The notes beneath the pieces were generated by a model that saw only the letters and a program-made list of their open reading frames with translations, ran no database searches and was not told where the DNA came from. Positions 44,109-51,839 of a stretch of DNA of 64,000 nucleotides are shown in pieces. Every line of letters starts with the position of its first letter. Positions within the stretch are counted from its first letter, which is position 1. The position numbers were made by a program, and so were the translations under genes. The DNA lies in the NCBI RefSeq assembly GCF_003261635.1, contig NZ_QFXK01000003.1, positions 234,336 through 298,335 of the forward strand, read 5' to 3'. Origin of the DNA: Kribbella monticola (GTDB lineage: Bacteria; Actinomycetota; Actinomycetes; Propionibacteriales; Kribbellaceae).

Positions 44109-45097
44109 GACTGCTCCTCCTGCACCCGACGGCCGAAGAACTTGAAGTAGAGGCCGAGCAGCACGATCAGCACCACGGCCAGTACGACGGCCTGCGCCGA
44201 GGCGAGCCCGACATCGAAGCGGGCGGTCAGGAACCGGTAGACCCGTACTGCGACCACGTCCGTCCCCGCCCCTCCCCCGGTCAACAGGTAGACGTCGTCG
44301 AACTTGTTGAAGGTCATGATGAAGCGCAGCACCGTGAGCAAGGCGATCACCGGCAGCAACTGCGGCAGCAGGATGAAGCGGAAGCGCTGCCACGGCGTCG
44401 TACCGTCGACCACTGCGGCTTCCTCCAGTACGGCGGGTACCGCTTGCAGCCGGGCCAGCAGGAACAAGAAGGCGAACGGGAAGTACCGCCAGGTCTCGAA
44501 CGCGATCACGGTGAACAGCGCCATCGGGACCGGGACGCCGGCCACGTCGTACGAGCGCTGGGTCAGGAACGCGATCGGGCGGTCCCAGCCGAACACGTTC
44601 ATCCCCCAGTGGTTCACCACGCCGAGGTCGGGGCTGAGCAGCACCTGCCAGACGAAGGCGACGGCCACCACCGGCGCGACGTACGGGAGCAGCATTGCGC
44701 CACGTACCAGGGCGCGGCCGCGGAACGGCTTGCGCAGTGCCAGCGCGGCGATGAGCCCGACCACGATCGAGCCGAGCGTGGAGCCGACGGTGTAGACGAC
44801 GGTCGTCCACAGCGAGGACCAGAACCCGGGCGAGCTGAAGACCCGCTGGAGGTTGTGCAGTGTCCAGTGGCCGAACAGGCCCTGGCTCTGGATGTCGACC
44901 AGCCGGACGTTCTGGAAGGCGAGCACGATCGTCCAGAGGATCGGCAGCACGACGACTACCAGCACGATCACGAAGGTCGGCGAGACCAGCACCAGTCCGG
45001 CCCGGTTCTCCTGTCCGCGCAGGGTGCTCTTCGCCCTGGCTGCTCGCTGCGTGGGCTCCGGCTCGGTGTCCGGGGGTCGTTGCGTCATTGTTGTCAT
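44105..45097 (-). CDS. ABC sugar transporter permease, MalF type
   Basis: A 330-residue CUT1 permease. After a 40-residue polar N-terminus the membrane domain starts at AGLVLVSPTFVIVLVVVVLPILWTI, and the EAA loop is LEEAAVVDGTTPWQRFRFILLPQLLPV. The ATG at 45097 has GAGG upstream and lies 7 bp after the binding-protein stop. It overlaps the second permease by 4 bp. It forms a heterodimer with that permease for sugar uptake across the inner membrane. Confidence 0.93.
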   Translation of the reverse strand: MTTMTQRPPDTEPEPTQRAARAKSTLRGQENRAGLVLVSPTFVIVLVVVVLPILWTIVLAFQNVRLVDIQSQGLFGHWTLHNLQRVFSSPGFWSSLWTTVVYTVGSTLGSIVVGLIAALALRKPFRGRALVRGAMLLPYVAPVVAVAFVWQVLLSPDLGVVNHWGMNVFGWDRPIAFLTQRSYDVAGVPVPMALFTVIAFETWRYFPFAFLFLLARLQAVPAVLEEAAVVDGTTPWQRFRFILLPQLLPVIALLTVLRFIMTFNKFDDVYLLTGGGAGTDVVAVRVYRFLTARFDVGLASAQAVVLAVVLIVLLGLYFKFFGRRVQEEQS

Positions 45098-45104
45098 TTC
45101 CGCC

Positions 45105-46496
45105 TCACCCGAGGGAATCCTGAATCGAGGCGACGTCGGCGGTCGCCTGTTCGGCGGCCTTGTCGGCGTCGACCTGGCCACTGGCCAGCGCACTGATGGC
45201 CTTCGGCACCGGCAGCTCACCGAGGGTGGCGCCCACCAGCGCGCCCTGCCCCTGCGTGATACCCCAGCGCTGCATCTTGCCGAGCCCGTCGCGCAACTCG
45301 GCGATCACCGGCGCGGGGTAGATGGCCGCGAGCGGCTTGCGGGTGTCCACCCCGATGTCGTCCTTGTCCCAGGCCAGCTCGAACTTGTCCGGGTCCGACG
45401 CGGTGCCGGGCCGGACCGGGAACTTGCCCTCGGCAGCCATCCCGAACCACTGCTCGTAGCCCTGGTCCATCAGGTATTCGACGAATCGCTCGGTCGGGTC
45501 GGCCTTCGCGGTCTTCATCACCGTCCAGCTACCCACCTCACCGAACTGCGCGGGCGCCTTGCCGTCCGGACCCTGGACGGCGGTGACAACGCCTGTATTG
45601 CGGGCCAGCCAGCCCTTGTCCTTCGCGCACTGTTCGCAACTCGGCAGCGCGTCGTCCCGCAACCCGGCGAGCTCGTCCAGCAGGAACGAGGACCAGACCA
45701 CCATCGCGGACTTGCCCGCGAAGTACGTCGCACGGGTCGAGTCGACGGTCTGGGTCCCGGCCGCGGAGTACTTCGTGGCCAGGTCGCCGTAGAACTTGAA
45801 GCTGTCCTTGCAGGCCGGACTGTCGAGCGCAACCTTGCCCTGGGCATCGACCAGCTCGCACCCGTTGGCCAGCGCGAGGTGCTCGAAGCTCTGCTGGGTG
45901 AACGGGTCGGACGGATCCGTCGCCAGCGAGATCCCCTCGACGCCACCTTTGTTCAGAGTCTGGGCTGCCTTCTCGATCGCCTCGTACGTCGTCGGCGCGG
46001 GTAGGCCGGCCGCGGCGAAGAGGTCCTTGCGGTAGAAGAGCAACTGGGTCCAGCCGTCGGACGGTACGGCGAGCTGCTGATCGCCGTTGCGGGTCAGCTC
46101 GAGCGCCCGCGGGTTGAAGGTCTTCTCGCCCAGCTCGTCGACGACCTTCTTGGCGGCCTCGGGATTGAGCAGGCCGTTGCTGGACATCTGTTGGACAGCC
46201 GCGAGCGGTACGCCGCCGATCACGTCGGGCAGCTTCCCGGCAGCCGCGGCCGCCATCACCAATTGCGGAAGCTGCGGCTCGTCGACGCCGACCAGCTTGG
46301 CCTGGATCCCGGTGTCGGCGGTGAACTTCTTCAGGATCGCGCGGGTGGTCTCCAGCCTGCCGGAGACGTTCTCGAGGGACCAGACGGTGATGCTGCGCTG
46401 GTTACCGCCCTCGGATTCGTTGCCGCAGGACACCAGCAGCCCGGCGGTCAGCAGGAGCGCGCTCGTCGCGGAGAGCGCCCTGACCAAACGTGACAT
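45105..46496 (-). CDS. ABC sugar-binding lipoprotein
   Basis: A 463-residue extracellular solute-binding protein of family 1. A lipoprotein signal peptide (SRLVRALSATSALLLTAGLLVSC, lipobox LVSC with Cys24) is followed by ITVWSLENVSGRLETTRAILKKFTADTGI and the usual family segments (SDGWTQLLFYRKDLFAAAGL, AMVVWSSFLLDEL). First gene of the transporter operon, with a good promoter upstream, it would deliver a carbohydrate to the two permeases. The nature of the sugar may be inferred only from the neighbouring glycosidase and isomerase. Confidence 0.93.
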   Translation of the reverse strand: MSRLVRALSATSALLLTAGLLVSCGNESEGGNQRSITVWSLENVSGRLETTRAILKKFTADTGIQAKLVGVDEPQLPQLVMAAAAAGKLPDVIGGVPLAAVQQMSSNGLLNPEAAKKVVDELGEKTFNPRALELTRNGDQQLAVPSDGWTQLLFYRKDLFAAAGLPAPTTYEAIEKAAQTLNKGGVEGISLATDPSDPFTQQSFEHLALANGCELVDAQGKVALDSPACKDSFKFYGDLATKYSAAGTQTVDSTRATYFAGKSAMVVWSSFLLDELAGLRDDALPSCEQCAKDKGWLARNTGVVTAVQGPDGKAPAQFGEVGSWTVMKTAKADPTERFVEYLMDQGYEQWFGMAAEGKFPVRPGTASDPDKFELAWDKDDIGVDTRKPLAAIYPAPVIAELRDGLGKMQRWGITQGQGALVGATLGELPVPKAISALASGQVDADKAAEQATADVASIQDSLG

Positions 46497-46524
46497 GCAT
46501 CCTCCTCAGGGACTGACATCACGC

Positions 46525-46553
46525 ATAACATCAGGACTATTGTATTTTGACAA
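46525..46553. promoter_or_regulatory. Divergent promoter and candidate operator of the sugar regulon
   Basis: For the transporter operon the minus strand has TTGTCA (46548-46553), a 17-bp spacer and TGTTAT (46525-46530). The plus strand shows TTGACA at 46547-46552, possibly the -35 for the dehydrogenase operon. The overlapping -35 boxes form the near-palindrome TTGT-ATTTTG-ACAA (46540-46553), where the operon's own ROK regulator could shut down both directions. Confidence 0.5.
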
Positions 46554-46604
46554 GACCTAAGTTCTGATCTTTCCTGGTACCCAGTCCCCGTTCAGGAGGT
46601 TTCC

Positions 46605-47624
46605 GTGGCCCGCGTCGTCCAGTTCACCGCTCCGCGTCAGGCCGAGGTGGTGGAATTCGAGCCCGAGGCGCTGCCGCCCGGCCATGTCCGGGTCCGGACC
46701 GCCTTCTCCGGCATCTCCGCCGGCACCGAGCTGACCGCCTACCGGGGTACCAACCCGTACCTGACCCGCACCTGGGACCCGGACGCCCGGATCTTCCGTG
46801 ACGCCGAGGCCGGGGTCGCCTTCCCGGTTGTCGGCTGGGGCTACTCCGAGACCGGCGTGGTGACCGAACTCGGCGAAGGTGTCGAGGGGCTCGCGGTCGG
46901 CGACGAGGTGTGGGGCATCTGGGGCCACCGGAGCGAGGCGGTCCTCCCGGCCGCCAAGCTGCTCGGCCATCAACTTCCAGCCGGCGTCTCACTCTCGGCC
47001 GCTGCCTTCGCCCGGGTCGGCGCGATCGCCTTCAACGCGATCCTCGCCGCCCGGATCAACCTCGGCGAACTCGTCGCCGTCTTCGGCCAAGGCGTCATCG
47101 GCCTGTTGGCGACACGGCTGGCGACGCTGAGCGGAGCCCACGTGCTCACCGTCGACGCCGTCGACTCCCGGCGTACCGAGTCGCTTCGCTTCGGCGCCGT
47201 CGACTCCTTCGCCCCCGGTACTGCGGCCGAGAAGATCCGGGCTGCCGGTGGTGCCGATACCGCGATCGAGCTCAGCGGGGTGTACGCCGCCCTGCACGAG
47301 GCGATCCGGTCTGTCGGCGTGGCCGGGCGAGTGGTTGCCTCGGGCTTCTATCAGGGCGACGGCAACGGCCTTCGGCTCGGCGAGGAGTTCCACCACAACC
47401 GGGTCGAACTGGTCAGCTCGCAGATCGGCGGCGTACCGCTCGAACTGGCCGGCCGCTGGTCCGTCGACCGGCTCCAGACCACCTTCCTGAACCTGGTCGG
47501 CAGTGGCGCCGTCGAGGTCGAACCGCTGATCAGTCACCGCGTACCGATCGAGGACGCGGCCGACGCCTACACCCTGCTCGACACGCGTCCCGGTGACGCC
47601 CTGCAAGTTCTGCTGGAGTTCTGA
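46605..47624 (+). CDS. Zinc-type alcohol/polyol dehydrogenase (MDR superfamily)
   Basis: A 339-residue medium-chain dehydrogenase/reductase. The GroES-like N-terminal domain includes PPGHVRVRTAFSGISAGTELTAYRG, with no classical catalytic zinc Cys, and the cofactor domain has VAVFGQGVIGLLATRLATLSGAHVLTVDAVDSRR, and the GVYAALHEAIRSVGVAGRVVASGFYQG segment. The lack of obvious Cys and His zinc ligands sets it apart from typical threonine dehydrogenases and resembles bacterial proteins of sugar-derivative metabolism. It is first of a three-gene operon; the next ATG overlaps its stop. Confidence 0.88.
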   Translation: MARVVQFTAPRQAEVVEFEPEALPPGHVRVRTAFSGISAGTELTAYRGTNPYLTRTWDPDARIFRDAEAGVAFPVVGWGYSETGVVTELGEGVEGLAVGDEVWGIWGHRSEAVLPAAKLLGHQLPAGVSLSAAAFARVGAIAFNAILAARINLGELVAVFGQGVIGLLATRLATLSGAHVLTVDAVDSRRTESLRFGAVDSFAPGTAAEKIRAAGGADTAIELSGVYAALHEAIRSVGVAGRVVASGFYQGDGNGLRLGEEFHHNRVELVSSQIGGVPLELAGRWSVDRLQTTFLNLVGSGAVEVEPLISHRVPIEDAADAYTLLDTRPGDALQVLLEF

Positions 47625-48418
47625 TGAAGATCGCATGCCAAGAGCAACTGTTGCCCGGCGCCACCTTGCAGGAGAAGTGGGCCTTCGCCACCGCCAACGG
47701 ATACGAGGCGATCGAGCTTCGCGGCAAGGGCGACCTGTCGTTCCGCGACCGCTTGCCCGAGCTGCGCAAGGCGCAGGCCGACGGCGTGGTGATGCCGACC
47801 GTCTGCGTCGACATGCTGCACTTCTTCGGGGCCTTCGATCCGGAGCAGCGCGCGGACGCACTGGTGCAGATGAAGTCCCAGCTCTCGGTGATCGCCGAGC
47901 TCGGCGGACTCGGCGCGCAGACGCCGGCGTCGTACGGGATGTTCTCCCGGCGGCTGCCTCCGTTCGAGCCGCCGCGGGACGAGGCCGGCGATCGCGAAGT
48001 GCTGCTGGACGGCCTGCGGCAGTTGGGCGAGCACGCGGCGGCCGAGGGGGTCGAGCTGTTCCTGGAACCGCTGAACCGGTACGAGGACCACATGGTCAAC
48101 CGGCTCGAGCAGGCGGTGTCGCTGATCGAGGAGGTCGGTTTGGACTCCGTCCGGATCGGCATCGACAGCTACCACATGAACATCGAGGAAGCGGATCCGT
48201 CGGCCGCGATCGTTGCCGCCGCCCCCTATATCGGGCACGTGCAGCTGAGCGACTCCAACCGGCTGCAGCCGGGCGCCGGACATCTCGACTGGGCGGCGTT
48301 CCTGGGTGCGCTGGATGCCATCGGGTACGACCGCTTCCTGGCCGTGGAGTGCCGGCTGTCCGGCGATCCAGTGGAAGCCGTCCGCTCGATCCCTGCCGTG
48401 GTTCGGCGGTACGTGTGA
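47624..48418 (+). CDS. Sugar phosphate isomerase/epimerase (xylose isomerase-like TIM barrel)
   Basis: A 264-residue TIM barrel of the AP endonuclease-2 family. ANGYEAIELRGKGDLSFRDRLPE, VELFLEPLNRYEDHMVNRLEQA (first metal Glu), VRIGIDSYHMNIEEADP (Asp/His), YIGHVQLSDSNRLQPGAGHLDW (His/Asp) and FLAVECRLSGDP (final Glu) outline the complete metal site of sugar epimerases such as those of the tagatose 3-epimerase group. The ATG shares a base with the preceding stop (TGATG), and the stop overlaps the hydrolase start. It may handle the ketose made by the dehydrogenase. Confidence 0.9.
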   Translation: MKIACQEQLLPGATLQEKWAFATANGYEAIELRGKGDLSFRDRLPELRKAQADGVVMPTVCVDMLHFFGAFDPEQRADALVQMKSQLSVIAELGGLGAQTPASYGMFSRRLPPFEPPRDEAGDREVLLDGLRQLGEHAAAEGVELFLEPLNRYEDHMVNRLEQAVSLIEEVGLDSVRIGIDSYHMNIEEADPSAAIVAAAPYIGHVQLSDSNRLQPGAGHLDWAAFLGALDAIGYDRFLAVECRLSGDPVEAVRSIPAVVRRYV

Positions 48419-49665
48419 CGGACCGGCAAGCCACCGAAGTCCTGCTCGGCAACTGGACCGGGCATTCCACCGTGCCGTCACATTCGCTGTATCCGCATCA
48501 GTGGAGCTGGGACTCCGCGTTCATCGCGATCGGGCTGCGGCATCTGTCGCCACGCCGCGCGCAGATCGAACTGGAGTCCCTGCTCGGCTCCCAGTGGGCC
48601 GACGGGCGGATCCCGCACATCAGCTTCTCCCCTTCCGTTGCCCGCGACGCCTATTTTCCCGGCCCGGACTTCTGGCAGGCGATCACCCGCGGCGGCGTCG
48701 AGACCTCAGGCATCGTGCAACCGCCGGTCCACGCCCTCGCCGTCTGGCTCACCCACCAGGCCGATCCCGCAGAATCCGTACGGCGGAACTTCCTGGCCCG
48801 GGTCTACCCGAAACTCGTTGCCTGGCACGCCTATCTTCGCGACCACCGGGATCTGGGCGGACACGGGCTGGTCGCGATCGTGCATCCGTGGGAATCCGGG
48901 ATGGACAACAGTCCCGCCTGGGACGAAGCACTCGCCCGGGTCGAGCCGGCGCCGCTCGACTCCTTCACCCGCCGCGATACCGACCACGCCAGCAACGCTG
49001 ACCGCCCTACTGATCTCGACTACGGCCGTTACGTGCAACTGGCCGCCACCTATCGCGATCACGGCTACGCCGATGCGCGCACACCCTTCGCCTTCGCCCT
49101 CGAAGATCCGTGCTTCAACGCCCTCCTGATCGCATCGGAACACGCCCTGGCCTCGATCGCCGCGGAGCTGGCCCTCGATCCCGCACCGCACTTGTCCGCG
49201 GCCGCAGAGCTGACCAAGTCGCTGAGCTCGCTGTTCACCGACGGCATCTTCCGCGCCCGCGACCTGAAGACCGGCGAACTGGTTGCCGCCGACACCATCG
49301 CCGGCCTGGTGCCGCTCCTGGTCGCAGAGTTGCCCGAGGCAACCGAGTTGCTCGCCACTGCCCAGGGCCCGCGATTCCAGCTGGGTAAGGTCCACCTGGT
49401 CCCCAGCTACGACCTCACCGGCCCGGCCTTCGAGCCCGGCCGCTACTGGCGCGGGCCGAGCTGGTTCAACACCGCCTGGCTGATCCATCGGGCCTTGTCC
49501 GCCCTCGACCAACCAGCCCTCGCCGAAACCCTCCGGCAGGACTTCCTCACCCTCGCCACCGACACCGACTTCGCCGAATACGTGGACCCCTACACCGGCG
49601 AACCCCGAGGCGCCCGCAACTTCAGCTGGACAGCCGCCCTGGCCCTGGACCTCAGCTGTAGCTGA
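48415..49665 (+). CDS. Glycoside hydrolase, MGH1-like/GH63-type (alpha/alpha)6 barrel
   Basis: A 416-residue enzyme starting at GTG in a GTGA overlap with the isomerase gene. SLYPHQWSWDSAFIAIGLRH is typical of trehalase/glucosidase-like (alpha/alpha)6 barrels; the likely catalytic regions are HPWESGMDNSPAWDEAL (acid Asp) and FEPGRYWRGPSWFNTAWLIHRAL (base). LVPLLVAELPEA and LVPSYDLTGPAFEP also fit the mannosylglycerate/glucosylglycerate hydrolase group. No signal peptide is present, so it acts inside the cell on an imported oligosaccharide or glycoside. Its end overlaps the ACT-domain gene by 14 bp, tail to tail. Confidence 0.88.
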   Translation: MTDRQATEVLLGNWTGHSTVPSHSLYPHQWSWDSAFIAIGLRHLSPRRAQIELESLLGSQWADGRIPHISFSPSVARDAYFPGPDFWQAITRGGVETSGIVQPPVHALAVWLTHQADPAESVRRNFLARVYPKLVAWHAYLRDHRDLGGHGLVAIVHPWESGMDNSPAWDEALARVEPAPLDSFTRRDTDHASNADRPTDLDYGRYVQLAATYRDHGYADARTPFAFALEDPCFNALLIASEHALASIAAELALDPAPHLSAAAELTKSLSSLFTDGIFRARDLKTGELVAADTIAGLVPLLVAELPEATELLATAQGPRFQLGKVHLVPSYDLTGPAFEPGRYWRGPSWFNTAWLIHRALSALDQPALAETLRQDFLTLATDTDFAEYVDPYTGEPRGARNFSWTAALALDLSCS

Positions 49666-49924
49666 CGTCCAGGACGCCGATGATCTTGTCGAGACGGGCA
49701 GCCACACGGCCGGCGTCGAAGCCGGCGCCCTCGACGACGATGCGCAGAGTGCAGGTCTCCAGGCAGAGAGTGAGTTCGCGGACGTCGTACGGGTTGAGCT
49801 GGACGGCGATCCGGGCGAGCAGGCCGCGGGTTTCGACGACCTTCGCGGTGAAGGTGGTGAGGACGCGGTTCGGTACCACGTACGTCGGCGCGACGTCCGC
49901 CGTACGGCTGTCGACCATGGTCAT
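49652..49924 (-). CDS. Small ACT-domain protein coupled to cimA
   Basis: A 90-residue protein whose ATG (49924) overlaps the cimA stop by 4 bp, with AAGGAGG upstream. VLTTFTAKVVETRGLLARIAVQLN, then VRELTLCLETCTLRIVVEGAG and ARLDKIIGVLDVSYS follow the beta-alpha-beta-beta-alpha-beta pattern of ACT domains and resemble the acetolactate synthase small subunit IlvN/IlvH, without its C-terminal half. It may sense branched-chain amino acids, possibly for CimA; this is inference. It was formerly easy to miss as an extension of a long open frame. Confidence 0.8.
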   Translation of the reverse strand: MTMVDSRTADVAPTYVVPNRVLTTFTAKVVETRGLLARIAVQLNPYDVRELTLCLETCTLRIVVEGAGFDAGRVAARLDKIIGVLDVSYS

Positions 49925-51519
49925 CGGACGACCTCCTTGTGGCGAAGCAGGCCGTAGGTGACGCCGTCGACCAGCGCCTCCCAGGAAGCCTCGACGATGT
50001 TGTGCCCGACCCCGACCGTCACCCAGGAACCTTCTCCGTCGGCGGTCTCGATCAGAACTCTGATCACCGCGTCCGTCCCGTGGCCCTGGTCGAGAATGCG
50101 GACCTTGTAGTCGCGCAGGTCGAACTTGTTGACGACCGGGTATGCCCGCTCGATCGCGGTGCGCAAGGCGTGGTCGAGCGCGTTCACCGGGCCGTTGCCT
50201 TCGCCGGTGACGATCTCGCGGTCGCCGCCGGCGACCAGCTTCACGGTTGCCTCGGAGACGGCCTCGCCATCGGCGCGCGACTCGGTGATCACCCGCCACG
50301 ACTCGACGTCGAAGAAGCTCGCGCGGGCGCCGCTGACCTCCTCGGTCAGCAGCAGTTCGAACGACGCGTCGGCGGCCTCGAACGTGTACCCGCGCGACTC
50401 CATCTCCTTCACCCGGTCCGTCACCCGGCTGACCAGGTCGCGATCGTTGCCCAGATCGAAGCCGAGTTCGCGGCCCTTCAGTTCGACACTCGCCCGGCCG
50501 GCCATCTCCGAGACCAGCATCCTCATGTCGTTGCCCACCAGGGCCGGATCCGTGTGCTGGTAGAGATCGGGATCCACCTTGATGGCACTGGCGTGCAGCC
50601 CCGCCTTGTGGGCGAAGGCGGACACACCGACGTACGGCTGCCGGGTCGACGGCGGCACGTTCGTCACTTCGGCGATCGCATGCGCGATCCGGTACGACTC
50701 GGCCAGCCGGCCGGGCGGCAGGAGTTGCATCCCGCGCTTGAGTTCGAGGTTGGCGACGACCGCGAGCAGGTCCGCGTTGCCGGTGCGTTCGCCGTACCCG
50801 TTGATGGTGCCCTGGACGTGCGTGCAGCCCGCCTCGACCGCGGCGATCGAGTTCGCGACCGCACAACCGCCGTCGTTGTGGGCGTGGATGCCGAGCCTGG
50901 CACCGGTCGTTTCGAGTACGTCGCGGACGATGTCCTGGAGTTCGCGCGGGAGCGTGCCGCCGTTCGTGTCGCAGAGCGCGACCACGTCGGCGCCGGATTC
51001 GGCCGCGACTCGTACTACTTCCAGCGCATACGCCCGGTTGGCGCGGTACCCATCGAAGAAGTGCTCGGTGTCGAGGAAGACCCGCTGACCGTTCTCCCGC
51101 AGGTGCTTCACGGTGTCGGCGACCATCCGGAGGTTCTCGTCCAACGTTGTCCGCAAGGCCCGCTCGACATGCGCATCGTGGCTCTTGGCAACCAATGTGA
51201 CCACGTTGGCGCCGGATTCGCGCAGCGCCGCGACCTGCGGGTCGTCGGCGGCCTGGGACCCCGGCTTGCAGGTCGCGCCGAAGGCAGCGAACGTCGCGTG
51301 CCGCAGGTGCAACTCGGTCCGGGCCCGGTCGAAGAACTCGGTGTCCTTCGGTACGGCGCCCGGCCAGCCACCCTCGATGAAGCCCACGCCCAAGTCGTCC
51401 AGGTGCTGCGCGATGGCGATCTTGTCCGCGACCGAAAGCGCCAGACCCTCCTGCTGGGCGCCGTCGCGCAGGGTCGTGTCGTAGACGTGGAACTCGTCGG
51501 CCGCGGCGGGAGTAGTCAC
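49921..51519 (-). CDS. cimA: Citramalate synthase
   Basis: A 532-residue member of the alpha-isopropylmalate/homocitrate synthase family. It condenses pyruvate and acetyl-CoA to (R)-citramalate, giving 2-ketobutyrate for isoleucine independently of threonine. Motifs: YDTTLRDGAQQEGLALSVADKI (metal/substrate), GVGFIEGGWPGAVPKD (characteristic of CimA), FLDTEHFFDGYRANR, and HNDGGCAVANSIAAVEAGCTHVQGTINGYGERTGNADL. The C-terminal LeuA-type regulatory domain (residues about 395-515) is present. The ATG at 51519 is standard. A leader peptide with Val/Ile/Leu codons and a terminator lie upstream, and a small ACT protein overlaps the end. Confidence 0.95.
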   Translation of the reverse strand: MTTPAAADEFHVYDTTLRDGAQQEGLALSVADKIAIAQHLDDLGVGFIEGGWPGAVPKDTEFFDRARTELHLRHATFAAFGATCKPGSQAADDPQVAALRESGANVVTLVAKSHDAHVERALRTTLDENLRMVADTVKHLRENGQRVFLDTEHFFDGYRANRAYALEVVRVAAESGADVVALCDTNGGTLPRELQDIVRDVLETTGARLGIHAHNDGGCAVANSIAAVEAGCTHVQGTINGYGERTGNADLLAVVANLELKRGMQLLPPGRLAESYRIAHAIAEVTNVPPSTRQPYVGVSAFAHKAGLHASAIKVDPDLYQHTDPALVGNDMRMLVSEMAGRASVELKGRELGFDLGNDRDLVSRVTDRVKEMESRGYTFEAADASFELLLTEEVSGARASFFDVESWRVITESRADGEAVSEATVKLVAGGDREIVTGEGNGPVNALDHALRTAIERAYPVVNKFDLRDYKVRILDQGHGTDAVIRVLIETADGEGSWVTVGVGHNIVEASWEALVDGVTYGLLRHKEVVR

Positions 51520-51581
51520 GATGTCGCCTTCCGGTGGGGCTGGACTGCTGTCTGGCTGGTCGCTGCGTCGTTGCAGGAGGC

Positions 51582-51645
51582 AAACAAAAAACCTCCCGCA
51601 GGGTGCGAGAGGTTTGCGCGCTCAGGTACTGCTTGCTGAGCGCGC
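51582..51645 (-). terminator. Attenuator hairpins in the cimA leader
   Basis: In transcript order: a perfect 10-bp hairpin (51636-51645 with 51616-51625, 10-nt loop) starts right after the leader-peptide stop codon. Next to it is an intrinsic terminator: 7 bp plus 4 bp (51609-51615/51589-51595 and 51604-51607/51597-51600, one mismatch, GGG loop on the plus strand) followed by TTTGTTTG. cimA starts about 60 bp further on. I see no clear alternative antiterminator pairing by eye. Confidence 0.75.
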
Positions 51646-51675
51646 CTAAAGAATAATGACCTGGTAGATCTTCAT
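51646..51675 (-). CDS. Leader peptide MKIYQVIIL before cimA
   Basis: A 9-codon open frame ATG...CAG GTC ATT ATT CTT TAG. Five of nine codons (Ile3, Val6, Ile7, Ile8, Leu9) are for branched-chain amino acids, and the last four sit just before the stop. The stop is immediately followed by an RNA hairpin and then an intrinsic terminator. This is the layout of ribosome-mediated attenuation of ilv/leu operons: scarcity of charged Ile/Val/Leu tRNA would stall the ribosome and allow readthrough into cimA. There is no strong ribosome site upstream. The rest of the 320-bp gap holds the ilvE terminator. Confidence 0.65.
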   Translation of the reverse strand: MKIYQVIIL

Positions 51676-51787
51676 AACAATTGGAAGTCTGCCACAGCCC
51701 GTTCCGAATGAGCCGAATTGTCTCGGAAAGCGGACATCCAGTACGCCGACCAGTACTGCGGCGCGGCCTTCAGTCCAGAAACGCGAC

Positions 51788-51820
51788 AGCGGCCTCCCCG
51801 AAATGCTCGGGGAGGCCGCT
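51788..51820 (-). terminator. Terminator of ilvE
   Basis: Perfect 14-bp arms (51788-51801 and 51807-51820) with a 5-nt loop, 19 bp downstream of the ilvE stop. Confidence 0.85.
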
Positions 51821-51839
51821 GCGTACGTAGTACAGAAGG

